From: Bacteroidota bacterium
Lineage (GTDB): Bacteria; Bacteroidota; Ignavibacteria; Ignavibacteriales; Ignavibacteriaceae
DNA: 33,437 nucleotides
Direction of reading: 5' to 3'
NCBI GenBank assembly: GCA_022708025.1
Contig: JAKIZM010000042.1
Span: 1-33,437, forward strand
Positions within the stretch are counted from its first letter, which is position 1; every line of letters starts with the position of its first letter. Below, in pieces: positions 24,741-33,437 of this stretch. A program made the position numbers and the translations under genes. The notes under the pieces were generated by a model. It saw nothing but the letters and a program-made list of their open reading frames with translations. It was not told the origin of the DNA and did no database searches.

Positions 24741-24782
24741 AATTTCCCTCTCCTTACTAAGGAGAGGGATAAAGGGTGAGGT
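24741..24782. repeat. Partial 108-bp element, copy c (42 bp)
   Basis: It matches the last 42 bases of the 108-bp element: the CCCTCTCCTT/AAGGAGAGGG hairpin and the TGAGGT edge. The other two hairpins are missing. The flanking GTGGAAAGAAAATAA on the minus strand resembles the 3' end of the restriction-modification gene. It lies about 90 bases before that gene's start. Confidence 0.8.
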
Positions 24783-24799
24783 TATTTTCTTTCCACAGT

Positions 24800-24867
24800 T
24801 TAAAATAAAAAATCCGGCGAAAGCTTATCTGAGACTCTAATTCCCAAAAAAGCTTTCAAACCGGATT
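24800..24867 (-). terminator. Terminator of the metalloprotease gene
   Basis: On the minus strand AATCCGG and GAAAGCTT pair with AAGCTTTC and CCGGATT across a long loop, with a small internal bulge, followed by TTTTTTATTTTA. It begins about 46 bases after the stop at 24914. Orientation and U-tract fit intrinsic termination. Confidence 0.65.
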
Positions 24868-24913
24868 AAATATTTATCTATTATCTATAACTAATAAATC
24901 TGATTCATAGTTA

Positions 24914-27454
24914 TTATTTCATCAGTACCATTTTCTTAACTGATCTGAAATCTCTTCCATCGGTACCTGTTGCAGTAACAACATAATAGAATATTCCGCT
25001 TGCCTGATTAGAAGCATCAAATGATACTTCGTGGAATCCGGCAGATAATTGATTGTTCAATAATTCAGATATTCTTTCTCCGAGTGAATTGAATATTTCG
25101 ATTTTAACTTTTGAATCAACCGGCAACTGGAATTTAATTGATGTAACAGGGTTAAACGGATTCGGATAATTCTGCATTACTGAAAAATCTCTTGGCAATC
25201 CTGCATCAATCATAACAACATTATAATATTTTGATGTTCCGTCAAAATCAACTTGTTTCAGACGATAATAGTAATTACCGATTTCTATATCAGTATCAAT
25301 AAAATTATAATTTGATTTCTGTGTTGTAGTTCCATTGCCCTTAACAAATCCAATCGAAGCAAAATTTTCTGAATCTCTGCTTCTTTCCACTTCAAAACCG
25401 GAGTTGTTTGTTTCGGTAGCAGTTTCCCAACTGAGCAATACTCCTGCATCCAGTCTTTCAGCAGTAAACATTGTTAACTCAACCGGTATAGGCTGCGAGA
25501 TAGTAAAATTAACATTTGATATATCAAAGAAAATATTTCCTGCTGCTTCAACTTTAATTCTTGCAGTAGTAACCTGATTATCAGGAATAACCACATCTTC
25601 GCTGCCGTCATTTGGTGTATTGGCTGCCAAAACTATTGGCCAGGTATTTCCTCCATCGGTTGAAAGTAAAATATTTACATTTGCACAATTAACCGGTGCA
25701 ACGTTTGTATTTGCAACATTCCATGTAACTGTTTGTGTTGAAAGAGCTGACCAGTTAACATTAGTATTAGGTACAGTAACTACGAACGGACCTGAATTTC
25801 CATCAACACTGAATTGGAACTGAGCACGATCTACACCGCCGCCGCCCATTTTACTATCCCGTACTGTTAATCTGAAAGTCATAGCTCTTGCATAAGTCGG
25901 AAGAAGTTCGCCGATAACAGTTGTATTGTTTAACAGATTTTGTAATCGTGGAAAAATTCTCGTAGGCGAATTAGTCGGATTCCAGCTTCTGAAAATCGGA
26001 GCATTACCAACCGGTGAACCAGGCGCACCTGCCGGACCAAGATCAAATTCTTCCCAGCAATAAGTTAAAGCATCTCCGTTAGGATCAACTGCTGAACCTG
26101 TAATAGCAAATGGTGTACTTTTGGGAATATAAAATCCGCCGACAGGTACAGTTACTATAGGAGCAAGGTTGCCAGTATTTGTTGTTACTGCACATCCATT
26201 TCCGTTTCCAAAATTTGTATAGTTAACAATTTCATCAAAACTTATTGTATGGAAATAAGGATCGCTGTGCGGTTGAAGATCCTGCGGATAACAAATTCCT
26301 GCATATCCCATAATAGTAGAAGCACTTCCGGGTTCATAAGCTGTAGAAGCATTTCTATTAGTGCCGCTACAAGAACCGGTTGTTCCGTTAAATGTGTGGT
26401 TTGCGCCAAACTGATGTCCCATTTCGTGAGCAACATAATCAATATCATAAGGATCGCCAACCGGAGCCGGTGAACCTGTTACTCCACCTGCTTTACTGCT
26501 GGTACAAACACAACCCAAATATGCTACACCGCCGCCGCCGGTACTAAAAACGTGTCCGATATCAAAATTAGCATTTCCGATAACTGTAGATAAGTTACTG
26601 ATGTTTTGTCCTAACATCGTACTTCCATTGTTATTTGTATAAGGATCTGTACCAGCATTGGTATAAATTATCAGATCATTATTAGCAATGAGTACCATCC
26701 TAACAGCAACTTCTTTTTCATAAATACCATCAACACGGTTAATAGTTGTTACTACTGCTGCTAATCCGAGTGCAACTGTTCCGCCATGATATGCAGTATA
26801 TTCACCTGTTGCTGCATTTGCCAAACGGTAAGTTCTTAACTGAGGACCAGTTGGAGTAAGAACATTGTTTCCTTTTAAATATTCAAGTTCATTTAATTTA
26901 TTTTCTTCATATAATAATTCACATTCAAAATCTGCATTAAACTTTACATAATCCCTTTTATAATAAGATATGTAATTATGAATATCACCGATTGTGTAGG
27001 GATCAATAAAAACTGCTCCGTTTGGTGAAAGAACCATTGCATGAAATCCGAGCGGAGTCAGATCGAATCTCATTGTTGCATATTTGTCATCAATCCCATA
27101 AGCTGAATATGTCTTTATTTCAGGATATTTAGCTGCAAGTTCGGGTTCCATTATGGGTGATTCGAAAATAACAAATTTCTGCATTGTGCCATCAGGGAAC
27201 GGAAGTTCCATAACAACATTTCTGCTGGCAGCATCAATTGTAAACTCCATTGGAGCTGTTTGCAGAAGATTTTTCATTGCTTCCACATTTAATTGTACAG
27301 TGCGGTATTCTCTGGGAACTATATCTCTTTCCCTTAACAATTCAATTTGTGATTCGTTAATATCTTTCCAGTAATTCTCGGAATTAAATTGAGCAGAAGA
27401 AAACGATGAGAAGAAACTGAAAGAAAGCAAAAGGAGTATTAGGAATTTATACAT
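24914..27454 (-). CDS. Secreted reprolysin-type zinc metalloprotease with T9SS tail
   Basis: An 846-residue exported protease. Signal peptide about 1-22, then a probable propeptide (about 23-190). The metzincin catalytic domain (about 205-420) carries the complete zinc motif HEMGHQFGANH at 343-353 (His343, Glu344, His347, His353). The downstream MGYAGIC supplies the Met-turn. Cysteine-rich text nearby (CVCTSS, SCSG) could form disulfides. Beta-sandwich domains follow (about 430-660), then a fibronectin-like segment and the T9SS tail with [13 protein letters not shown]. Family M12B-like activity is well supported; the natural substrate is unknown. The tail has no palindrome insert at the linker position. 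It follows the MORN gene after 84 bases and ends at a clear terminator. Confidence 0.9.
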   Translation of the reverse strand: MYKFLILLLLSFSFFSSFSSAQFNSENYWKDINESQIELLRERDIVPREYRTVQLNVEAMKNLLQTAPMEFTIDAASRNVVMELPFPDGTMQKFVIFESPIMEPELAAKYPEIKTYSAYGIDDKYATMRFDLTPLGFHAMVLSPNGAVFIDPYTIGDIHNYISYYKRDYVKFNADFECELLYEENKLNELEYLKGNNVLTPTGPQLRTYRLANAATGEYTAYHGGTVALGLAAVVTTINRVDGIYEKEVAVRMVLIANNDLIIYTNAGTDPYTNNNGSTMLGQNISNLSTVIGNANFDIGHVFSTGGGGVAYLGCVCTSSKAGGVTGSPAPVGDPYDIDYVAHEMGHQFGANHTFNGTTGSCSGTNRNASTAYEPGSASTIMGYAGICYPQDLQPHSDPYFHTISFDEIVNYTNFGNGNGCAVTTNTGNLAPIVTVPVGGFYIPKSTPFAITGSAVDPNGDALTYCWEEFDLGPAGAPGSPVGNAPIFRSWNPTNSPTRIFPRLQNLLNNTTVIGELLPTYARAMTFRLTVRDSKMGGGGVDRAQFQFSVDGNSGPFVVTVPNTNVNWSALSTQTVTWNVANTNVAPVNCANVNILLSTDGGNTWPIVLAANTPNDGSEDVVIPDNQVTTARIKVEAAGNIFFDISNVNFTISQPIPVELTMFTAERLDAGVLLSWETATETNNSGFEVERSRDSENFASIGFVKGNGTTTQKSNYNFIDTDIEIGNYYYRLKQVDFDGTSKYYNVVMIDAGLPRDFSVMQNYPNPFNPVTSIKFQLPVDSKVKIEIFNSLGERISELLNNQLSAGFHEVSFDASNQASGIFYYVVTATGTDGRDFRSVKKMVLMK

Positions 27455-27538
27455 ACTTACCTCTTAGATGTTTTTGGTTAATGGATTATATACTCAAACA
27501 TTTTTATTAAAAAAAGTTACAATTATTATTTTAGATTA

Positions 27539-28888
27539 TCAATAACCGTATGTAGAAATCAGCAAACCATCTTTTCCATAGCTCTTGCTGGTCTGTAATC
27601 TTCCATTATTGAAAAAGTCTTCTTTCATCATCGTGCCGTCATCATAATATGTTTTAACCCAGCCGGAGAGCATACCATTGACGTAATTTTCAATTTTTTC
27701 GAGTGCACCGTTTCTGTAATATGTATTTCGTTTGCCTGTTCTTTTTCCGTTTATAATTGTTTGTTCAGATTCAAGTAAACCATTATTAAAATAAGTTTTA
27801 TAATTTCCCTCAAGCCTGTTAAGATGATAATTACCAATACTTTCAAGGTTTCCGTTTGGGTGATAAGTCAGGCAAATACCGTTTTTAAGATTATTTTCAT
27901 AAATTGTTTCTGCTTTAAGCACTCCGTTTTCATAATATGATTTTTCATTGCCCCGTTTAACACCATCTACATAATCCGAAGTAACTTTAAGCACTCCGTT
28001 TTCATAATATTCAAATGATCTTCCGACAATATTATCCTTCTTGTAATTCCATTCTTCTTTAAGAAAACCGCTTTCATAAAATACTTTCAAAGGTCCGTCT
28101 TTTAGTCCATCAATAATATATTTTTCTTCTTCAAGTCTGCCGGAAGGATAATAAGTTTTAACAAGTTCTTCTTTGGATTCGACTTTACCTGTATAATCAT
28201 ATCTGATACGATTTATCAATTCATCATTTACGTAAGTATCTCTGACCCGGATATTTTTCATTTTATCATAAATAAGCACATCGCCTTGTAATTTATCATC
28301 AATAAAAAATGCTTCGAGTGATACTGATTTATCATCGTGATATATTTTTGTAGTGCCATGTTGTTTACCATCAACAAATCTTCTTTCGATTTCTACATTT
28401 CCGTTTTTATAAAAAGTCTTTGAGATGCCTTGAAGAACTCCATCAACATAAACCCACTCGCCTTGTTTTTCGCCGGTATTGTAGTATGTGTAAGTTATCC
28501 CCTGAAGAACGCCGTTACTGTATTGCTGTTCAGCCCAGAGTTCTCCTGTTTCGTAATACCATCTGGAAGTTCCTTCTTTTTTGCCGTAAATATAATCCCA
28601 CTCAATACTGACTTTGCCATCAGGAAAATACCAGATTGAAATTCCTTCCTCTTTTCCGTTAACATAATTCCAGTCTTTCCAGAGTTTTCCATCAGGATAA
28701 TATTCTTTGTAATGTCCATCCAGAACATCATAAAGATATTCACCTTCAGTTTTAATAATTCCATTTGGATAGTAGGTTTTAATTACTTTACGATAGGGAT
28801 TATCCTGTGCAAAAGAAAAAAACTGAAATGACAGCAGACATATCAGCGATAAAAATATTTTATTTAAATAATTGTTATATGTTTTCAT
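27539..28888 (-). CDS. Secreted MORN-repeat protein
   Basis: A 449-residue protein made almost entirely of MORN-variant repeats of about 22-24 residues, with motifs such as YYPNGIIKTEGEY, YYPDGKLW and YYENGVLKAE. A signal peptide occupies about residues 1-27 (hydrophobic stretch, ending FAQ). The ATG at 28888 is preferred; the longer frame begins with TTG three codons earlier. Automated pipelines often label such proteins as YwqK-family antitoxins, but there is no partner toxin here and the protein is exported. A surface or periplasmic scaffold is more likely. It lacks a recognisable T9SS tail. It may be co-transcribed with the metalloprotease downstream. Confidence 0.8.
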   Translation of the reverse strand: MKTYNNYLNKIFLSLICLLSFQFFSFAQDNPYRKVIKTYYPNGIIKTEGEYLYDVLDGHYKEYYPDGKLWKDWNYVNGKEEGISIWYFPDGKVSIEWDYIYGKKEGTSRWYYETGELWAEQQYSNGVLQGITYTYYNTGEKQGEWVYVDGVLQGISKTFYKNGNVEIERRFVDGKQHGTTKIYHDDKSVSLEAFFIDDKLQGDVLIYDKMKNIRVRDTYVNDELINRIRYDYTGKVESKEELVKTYYPSGRLEEEKYIIDGLKDGPLKVFYESGFLKEEWNYKKDNIVGRSFEYYENGVLKVTSDYVDGVKRGNEKSYYENGVLKAETIYENNLKNGICLTYHPNGNLESIGNYHLNRLEGNYKTYFNNGLLESEQTIINGKRTGKRNTYYRNGALEKIENYVNGMLSGWVKTYYDDGTMMKEDFFNNGRLQTSKSYGKDGLLISTYGY

Positions 28889-28963
28889 CAAGTACAAAGA
28901 AATCTTACTTTTTAAGATAATTGATTAATAGGTAATTCAAATGGTAAAAAGTCAGCATTAATT

Positions 28964-29980
28964 TTAGTGAATATATCTTCCGATTATTTCAGCAATCAAT
29001 TTAATCTGTCTCATCATCTCAGCAAATTGATCAGGCAGTAATGCCTGAGGTCCATCGGACAAAGCTTTTTCGGGATCATAATGGACTTCTACCATAATTC
29101 CATCTGCACCAGCAGCAACTGCTGCTCTTGCCATTGGCAGAACTTTATCCCGCAGCCCGGTTGCATGCGACGGATCTGCAAAAACAGGAAGATGACTTTT
29201 CTTATGAACAACTGGAATTGAAGAAATATCAAAGGTGTTTCGTGTATAAGTTTCAAAAGTTCTGATTCCTCTTTCGCAAAGAAATACTTCAGAATTTCCA
29301 TTTGCCAGAATATATTCAGCAGACATCAGCCAGTCTTCAACAGTAGCTGAAAATCCGCGCTTAAGCATTATTGGTTTTTTAACTGAACCAAGTTCTTTAA
29401 GCAATGAATAGTTCTGCATATTTCTTGCGCCGATCTGAAAAATATCTGTGTATTTATAAACAAGATCGATCATTGAATTTTCAAGAACCTCGGTAATTAC
29501 AAGCATACCGAAATGATCAGCAGCTTTTCTTAAATACTTCAATCCTTCTTCGCCTAATCCCTGAAATGCATAAGGTGAACTTCTGGGTTTAAATGCACCG
29601 CCTCGTAAAATTTTTACTCCGCTTTTATTAACTATCTGAGCGATATTAAATATCTGCTCTTCACTTTCAACAGAACAGGGACCAGCAATAACATTAATTT
29701 CTTTACCGCCGATTTCAACATCTTTTATTTTAATAACAGTATTTTCTTTTTTATAACTTCTGCTTGCAAGTTTAAATGGCTCAGTAATTCTGAAAACATC
29801 TTTAACACCTTCCAAAATTTTTATTTTTCTTGTATCAAAATTCGGCTGCACACCGATTGCACCAAGTATAACTCTTTCTTCACCTACGGATTTATTAACA
29901 ATAAATCCATAATCTTCAAGGTGTTTAATAACATTTTCAAGATTATGATCCGAAATTCCTTGTTCTAAAATTACAATCAC
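28964..29980 (-). CDS. aroF: 3-deoxy-7-phosphoheptulonate (DAHP) synthase, type I-beta
   Basis: A 338-residue cytoplasmic enzyme that joins phosphoenolpyruvate and erythrose 4-phosphate, the first step of the shikimate pathway. A ferredoxin-like regulatory domain (1 to about 70) precedes the TIM barrel. That layout is typical of the AroF/Thermotoga-type subfamily. Key motifs are GPCSVES at 100-106, GGAFKPRSSPYAF at 127-139, and DPSHATG followed by VEVHYDPEKALSDG near the end. The start is GTG at 29980, overlapping the TGA of the DUF1684 gene (GTGA), so translation is coupled. The N-terminal domain suggests feedback control by an aromatic amino acid or a fused chorismate mutase elsewhere. Confidence 0.92.
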   Translation of the reverse strand: MIVILEQGISDHNLENVIKHLEDYGFIVNKSVGEERVILGAIGVQPNFDTRKIKILEGVKDVFRITEPFKLASRSYKKENTVIKIKDVEIGGKEINVIAGPCSVESEEQIFNIAQIVNKSGVKILRGGAFKPRSSPYAFQGLGEEGLKYLRKAADHFGMLVITEVLENSMIDLVYKYTDIFQIGARNMQNYSLLKELGSVKKPIMLKRGFSATVEDWLMSAEYILANGNSEVFLCERGIRTFETYTRNTFDISSIPVVHKKSHLPVFADPSHATGLRDKVLPMARAAVAAGADGIMVEVHYDPEKALSDGPQALLPDQFAEMMRQIKLIAEIIGRYIH

Positions 29981-30618
29981 TTCTTCTCCGTATTTAGTTC
30001 TGAATGAAAGTTTTTCTCACCGGCTCTGATTTCAAAATCCAGATAATCATTTTTAGTCGGGATTGGACAGGTGTACATATCACTATAAGCACAATAAGGA
30101 TTATAAGCCCGGTTAAAATCTATTTCATAAATGAACTCGGGATCAGGATTCGGGGTAAAATCCAGATATCTTCCGACATGATAAGTTTCATTTCCGGTTG
30201 TCTTATCAGTAAATAAAATTGAATAATATGTCTTTCCGCCCGATACAAAACTTTTATATAAGTTTAACTTATAATCATTTCCTTTATAATTAAGAATAAA
30301 AAAACCTTCCACAGAAGATTTTCTTTCTTCGCCGCGTGTTCCAAAAATTATTATCGTATCCGGCTTTTCATTCTTGTATAATTTTGATTTAAAAATAAAC
30401 TCTGATGTAGGTTCAAAATATTTTAATGGCTGCTGTTTAGCAGTTGTATCTAAATTAAAAGGTGATTTTGCTTCATAAGTAAATTCCCAATCCTTATTTT
30501 CTCTTTCCTGTTCCAACTTGCTTACATAAAGTTCATCTAGTTTAAAAACATCTGCTTGCTTACCGCAGGAAAATAAAATAAAAACTATCATTACTGCCGG
30601 GAAAAACTTTTTAATCAT
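29977..30618 (-). CDS. DUF1684 lipoprotein
   Basis: A 213-residue protein with a lipoprotein signal (ILFSC, probable lipidated Cys18). Its C-terminal half carries the DUF1684 signature: VGRYLDFTPNPDPEFIYEID, FNRAYNPYCAYSDMYTCPIP and LDFEIRAGEK. No activity is established for the family; the conserved Asn-Pro-Tyr-Cys-Ala-Tyr block looks like a binding site. It overlaps mutS by 8 bases and the DAHP synthase gene by 4, so it is in the same operon, but the neighbours do not suggest a shared pathway. Confidence 0.85.
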   Translation of the reverse strand: MIKKFFPAVMIVFILFSCGKQADVFKLDELYVSKLEQERENKDWEFTYEAKSPFNLDTTAKQQPLKYFEPTSEFIFKSKLYKNEKPDTIIIFGTRGEERKSSVEGFFILNYKGNDYKLNLYKSFVSGGKTYYSILFTDKTTGNETYHVGRYLDFTPNPDPEFIYEIDFNRAYNPYCAYSDMYTCPIPTKNDYLDFEIRAGEKNFHSELNTEKK

Positions 30619-33235
30619 TTTCTTTCATCTTCTTTTTTAATTCACTTAATTTATTTAAAGCTTCCAACGGAGTGATTTTATCCAGCTCCATTTTTTTAAT
30701 TTCACTTCTCAGTTCATCATCTTTAAACTCAAACAGATTGATCTGATTATCGTTGCTCGATTTTAATTTTTTAAGCCGTTCTTTTTTTATTTCATACGGA
30801 GTTAATTCTTTACTTTCAAGATTATTAAGAACTTCTTTTGCACGGTTAGTTACAAATAAAGGTAACCCAGCCATTTGTGCAACCTGTATTCCGTAACTAT
30901 GATCTGCTCTGCCCGGATTTACTTTATGCAGAAATACAACTTTATCATCATACTCACGGACCTCAACTTTATAATTTTTTATTTTAGGAAACAGTTCAGC
31001 CATTTCATTCAGTTCGTGATAGTGAGTTGCAAACAATGTTTTTGCAGTGATATCCGGATTTTCGTGTAAATATTCTGTAATAGCCCAGGCAATTGATATT
31101 CCATCAAAAGTGCTGGTTCCTCTTCCGATTTCATCCAATAAAATCAGGCTTTTGGATGTTGCATTATTTAAAATATTAGCTGCTTCCTGCATCTCAACTA
31201 AAAATGTACTTTCACCCGCTGTAATATTATCGCTTGCACCAACACGTGTAAAAATTCTATCAACTAATCCGATCTCTGCTTCTTTTGCCGGAACAAAAGA
31301 TCCGATCTGAGCAAGCAGAACAATCAATCCAACCTGCCGCAAGTAAACAGATTTACCTGCCATATTCGGTCCGGTTAATAGAATAATCTGATCAGTTTCA
31401 TTTTCAAGCAGCGTATCATTCGGAGTAAATTTATTTCCGGGATCAAGTATTCTTTCAACAACAGGATGACGACCTTGAACAATATTTATCTTATCTGAAT
31501 CATTTACAACTGGTTTTACATAGTTATACTCATCAGCGCACTGCGCAAAGCTGTTAAAACAATCAAGCATTGCTATCAGTTTTGCATTCTTCTGTACAAT
31601 CGCCGCTTCATTTGCAGCAAGTGAACGTATCTCATTAAACAATTGTGCTTCAAGTTCATTTATCTTTTCCTGCGCATTAAGAATTTTATCTTCATATTCT
31701 TTTAACTCGGGAGTAATATATCGTTCGCTGTTTACAAGTGTTTGTTTACGGATATAATTATCAGGAATTTTATTTTTATGTGTGTGGCTTACATCAATAT
31801 AGTAACCAAATACATTATTAAAACTTACTTTTAAAGATGGAATACCTGTTCTTTCTCTTTCAGTTTGTTGTAAAGATGCAATCCATTCTTTTCCGTGTAA
31901 AGAAATATCTCTTAATTCATCAAGTTCAGGACTGAAACCATTCCGGATAATTCCGCCTTCATTAACTACAGCAGGCGGAGAATCAATAATAGCAGCAGAT
32001 ATTTTTTCAACAATTTTTTCAAGCGGATCAAGCTGTTCAAAAATAGTTTTTATTGTTTGTACCGAAAAATCTTTCAGTTGTTCTTTTATATCTGGAATCT
32101 TTTTCAACGAAGATTTAAGCGCAATAACTTCACGCGGATTAGCTCTGCCTGTGCAAATTCTTGAAATCAATCTCTCAAGATCACCGATTTCTCTCAGGCT
32201 TTCATTAAGTGTTTTTCTGATTCTTTTATTCTTAAATAATTCTTCAACGCTGTCGTGTCGTTTTTTTATGGGATCTAATTCACGTAAAGGAGCAGATATC
32301 CATTTTTTTAATAAGCGACCACCCATTGCAGTTTGGGTTTTATCAAGAATAGAAATTAAAGATCCCTCCCTGCTCCCATCCTGCATAGAAAAAGTTATTT
32401 CAAGATTTCTCTTTGTTGAATGATCAAGTATCATATAATCAGCAGGATTGTAGAGTGAAATCCTGTTAAGATGGGTTAAATTAACTCTTTGAGTATCATT
32501 CAGATAATGAAGAACTGTTCCGGCAGCAATAATTCCGGCTGAAAGATTTTCAATTCCGAATCCTTTAAGAGTAACTGTTTTAAAGTGATTTTTCAGCAAC
32601 TCATTTGCAAAATCAAAATTAAAAATCCAGTCATCCAGTTTTGTTATTCTTTGTGACGGACTGATCTTTTCAATCAGTCCGGTTAAAAATTCTTTATCTC
32701 TTTTCGAAATTAAAAATTCGGATGGATTAATAGATTCAATCTGATCGCCAAGCTGAGATAACGGAATTTCAAAAGCATAAAATTCAGCAGTAGAAATATC
32801 ACAAAAAGATAATCCGCAAATCTGATCCTGAATTACTATCGAGAGCAGATAATTATTTTTTTTATGATCAAGCAGTTTATCTGACAGCGTTACACCGGGA
32901 GTTACAACTTCAACAACTTCCCTTTTTACAATTCCTTTGGCAAATTTCGAATTTTCCATCTGTTCACAAACTGCAACCCTGTAACCGGCACGAACAAGCT
33001 TTGGCAGATAACTATCTATTGCGTGATGAGGAAAACCGGCAAGCGGAGTATCGCCGGCATAACCATTTGAGCGCTTGGTTAAAGTTATTCCCAGCACTTT
33101 TGAAGTTGTTTTTGCATCTTCTTCAAAAGTTTCAAAGAAATCCCCTACCCTGAAAAGCAAGATTGTATCAGGATGAGCCTGCTTAATTTTAAAATATTGT
33201 GCCATTAAAGGCGTTTGTTGAATTTCAGATTTCAT
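30611..33235 (-). CDS. mutS: DNA mismatch repair protein MutS
   Basis: An 874-residue MutS1-type mismatch sensor. The N-terminal mismatch-binding domain holds the Phe-x-Glu motif (Phe33 and Glu35 in GDFFETF), which contacts the mispaired base and separates MutS1 from MutS2. The connector, lever and clamp follow. The ATPase has Walker A GPNMAGKS at 622-629, Walker B LILLDEIGRGTST, and FATHYHEL. The C-terminal helix-turn-helix dimer region is present, ending with a Lys-rich tail. Length is normal. No mutL is in the window. It is the first gene of a three-gene operon; the 202 bases upstream contain no clear promoter match. Confidence 0.97.
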   Translation of the reverse strand: MKSEIQQTPLMAQYFKIKQAHPDTILLFRVGDFFETFEEDAKTTSKVLGITLTKRSNGYAGDTPLAGFPHHAIDSYLPKLVRAGYRVAVCEQMENSKFAKGIVKREVVEVVTPGVTLSDKLLDHKKNNYLLSIVIQDQICGLSFCDISTAEFYAFEIPLSQLGDQIESINPSEFLISKRDKEFLTGLIEKISPSQRITKLDDWIFNFDFANELLKNHFKTVTLKGFGIENLSAGIIAAGTVLHYLNDTQRVNLTHLNRISLYNPADYMILDHSTKRNLEITFSMQDGSREGSLISILDKTQTAMGGRLLKKWISAPLRELDPIKKRHDSVEELFKNKRIRKTLNESLREIGDLERLISRICTGRANPREVIALKSSLKKIPDIKEQLKDFSVQTIKTIFEQLDPLEKIVEKISAAIIDSPPAVVNEGGIIRNGFSPELDELRDISLHGKEWIASLQQTERERTGIPSLKVSFNNVFGYYIDVSHTHKNKIPDNYIRKQTLVNSERYITPELKEYEDKILNAQEKINELEAQLFNEIRSLAANEAAIVQKNAKLIAMLDCFNSFAQCADEYNYVKPVVNDSDKINIVQGRHPVVERILDPGNKFTPNDTLLENETDQIILLTGPNMAGKSVYLRQVGLIVLLAQIGSFVPAKEAEIGLVDRIFTRVGASDNITAGESTFLVEMQEAANILNNATSKSLILLDEIGRGTSTFDGISIAWAITEYLHENPDITAKTLFATHYHELNEMAELFPKIKNYKVEVREYDDKVVFLHKVNPGRADHSYGIQVAQMAGLPLFVTNRAKEVLNNLESKELTPYEIKKERLKKLKSSNDNQINLFEFKDDELRSEIKKMELDKITPLEALNKLSELKKKMKEND

Positions 33236-33437
33236 AATTAGAATGTAAAAATAACGATTTTAGAATTCAAATATTGAGATATTTTTCATACCAGTTATCG
33301 GGATATTTTGAATCTTAAATCCGAAATAGAAATACAGAAAGGACTATTTAAATATCAAAAAAAGGGATAAATTAGAGAAAAAAATATTCACCAATTGGGT
33401 GAAATAAATTTTCAACAATACTTATTCTTCATATGAG
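33236..33437. other. AT-rich region upstream of mutS
   Basis: About 200 bases of AT-rich DNA at the window edge. It presumably contains the mutS promoter. The only local symmetry is CACCAATTGGGTG near 33390-33402, a 6-bp inverted repeat around AATT, too short to call. Confidence 0.4.

Noticed and set aside
27539..28888. Toxin-antitoxin module (YwqK-type antitoxin label)
   Set aside because: The protein is exported and built of MORN repeats, and no small toxin gene is adjacent.

Overview
The window is AT-rich DNA, almost fully coding, with no RNA gene, CRISPR array or transposase that I could see. It probably comes from the Ignavibacteria or a close relative in the Bacteroidota/Chlorobi group. 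The evidence is the run of secreted proteins ending in a type IX secretion (T9SS) C-terminal domain with the NYPNPFNP signature, a T9SS plug-type protein, a Bacteroidota-style LptD and DUF1684. This assignment is an inference from gene content.

Layout. (1) 125-2044, minus: a secreted papain-family peptidase with a T9SS tail. (2) 2461-9300, minus: a tight envelope operon read as T9SS plug protein, Gfo/Idh/MocA oxidoreductase, LEA14-like lipoprotein, ROK kinase, LptD, and YacP-like NYN nuclease. (3) 9443-12314, minus: a three-subunit proton-translocating transhydrogenase operon (pntAA-pntAB-pntB) closed by a clear intrinsic terminator. (4) 12580-20548, plus: five secreted T9SS cargo proteins in an A-B-A-B-A alternation. 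Family A is three paralogues of unknown function with Asp/Asn-rich calcium-type loops. Family B is two Asp-box beta-propellers. (5) 20549-24913: a repeat-rich accessory patch with one intact DUF559 endonuclease-like gene, three broken DUF559 5' ends, two families of multi-hairpin palindromic elements, and a large single-chain type IIG restriction-modification gene. (6) 24914-33235, minus: a reprolysin-type metalloprotease with a T9SS tail, a MORN-repeat protein, and a mutS-DUF1684-aroF-type operon with overlapping genes.

How they fit together. The plug protein belongs to the secretion machine that exports the T9SS-tailed cargo encoded on both sides. LptD assembles lipopolysaccharide in the same outer membrane. 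The transhydrogenase, DAHP synthase and MutS are housekeeping genes.

Most interesting region. Between 20605 and 21670 every DUF559 start, whole or broken, lies directly downstream (minus strand) of a palindromic element. The two short elements are 84 bp each with one difference, and the two long ones are 108 bp each with eight. The short element ends in a strong Shine-Dalgarno sequence 7-8 bases before the DUF559 start codon. Related hairpins also sit in frame inside genes, in the linker of the T9SS tails and at two places in the restriction-modification gene. I propose, as inference only, that this is a palindromic-element family propagated with or by DUF559 proteins, comparable in logic to REP elements with their RAYT proteins.
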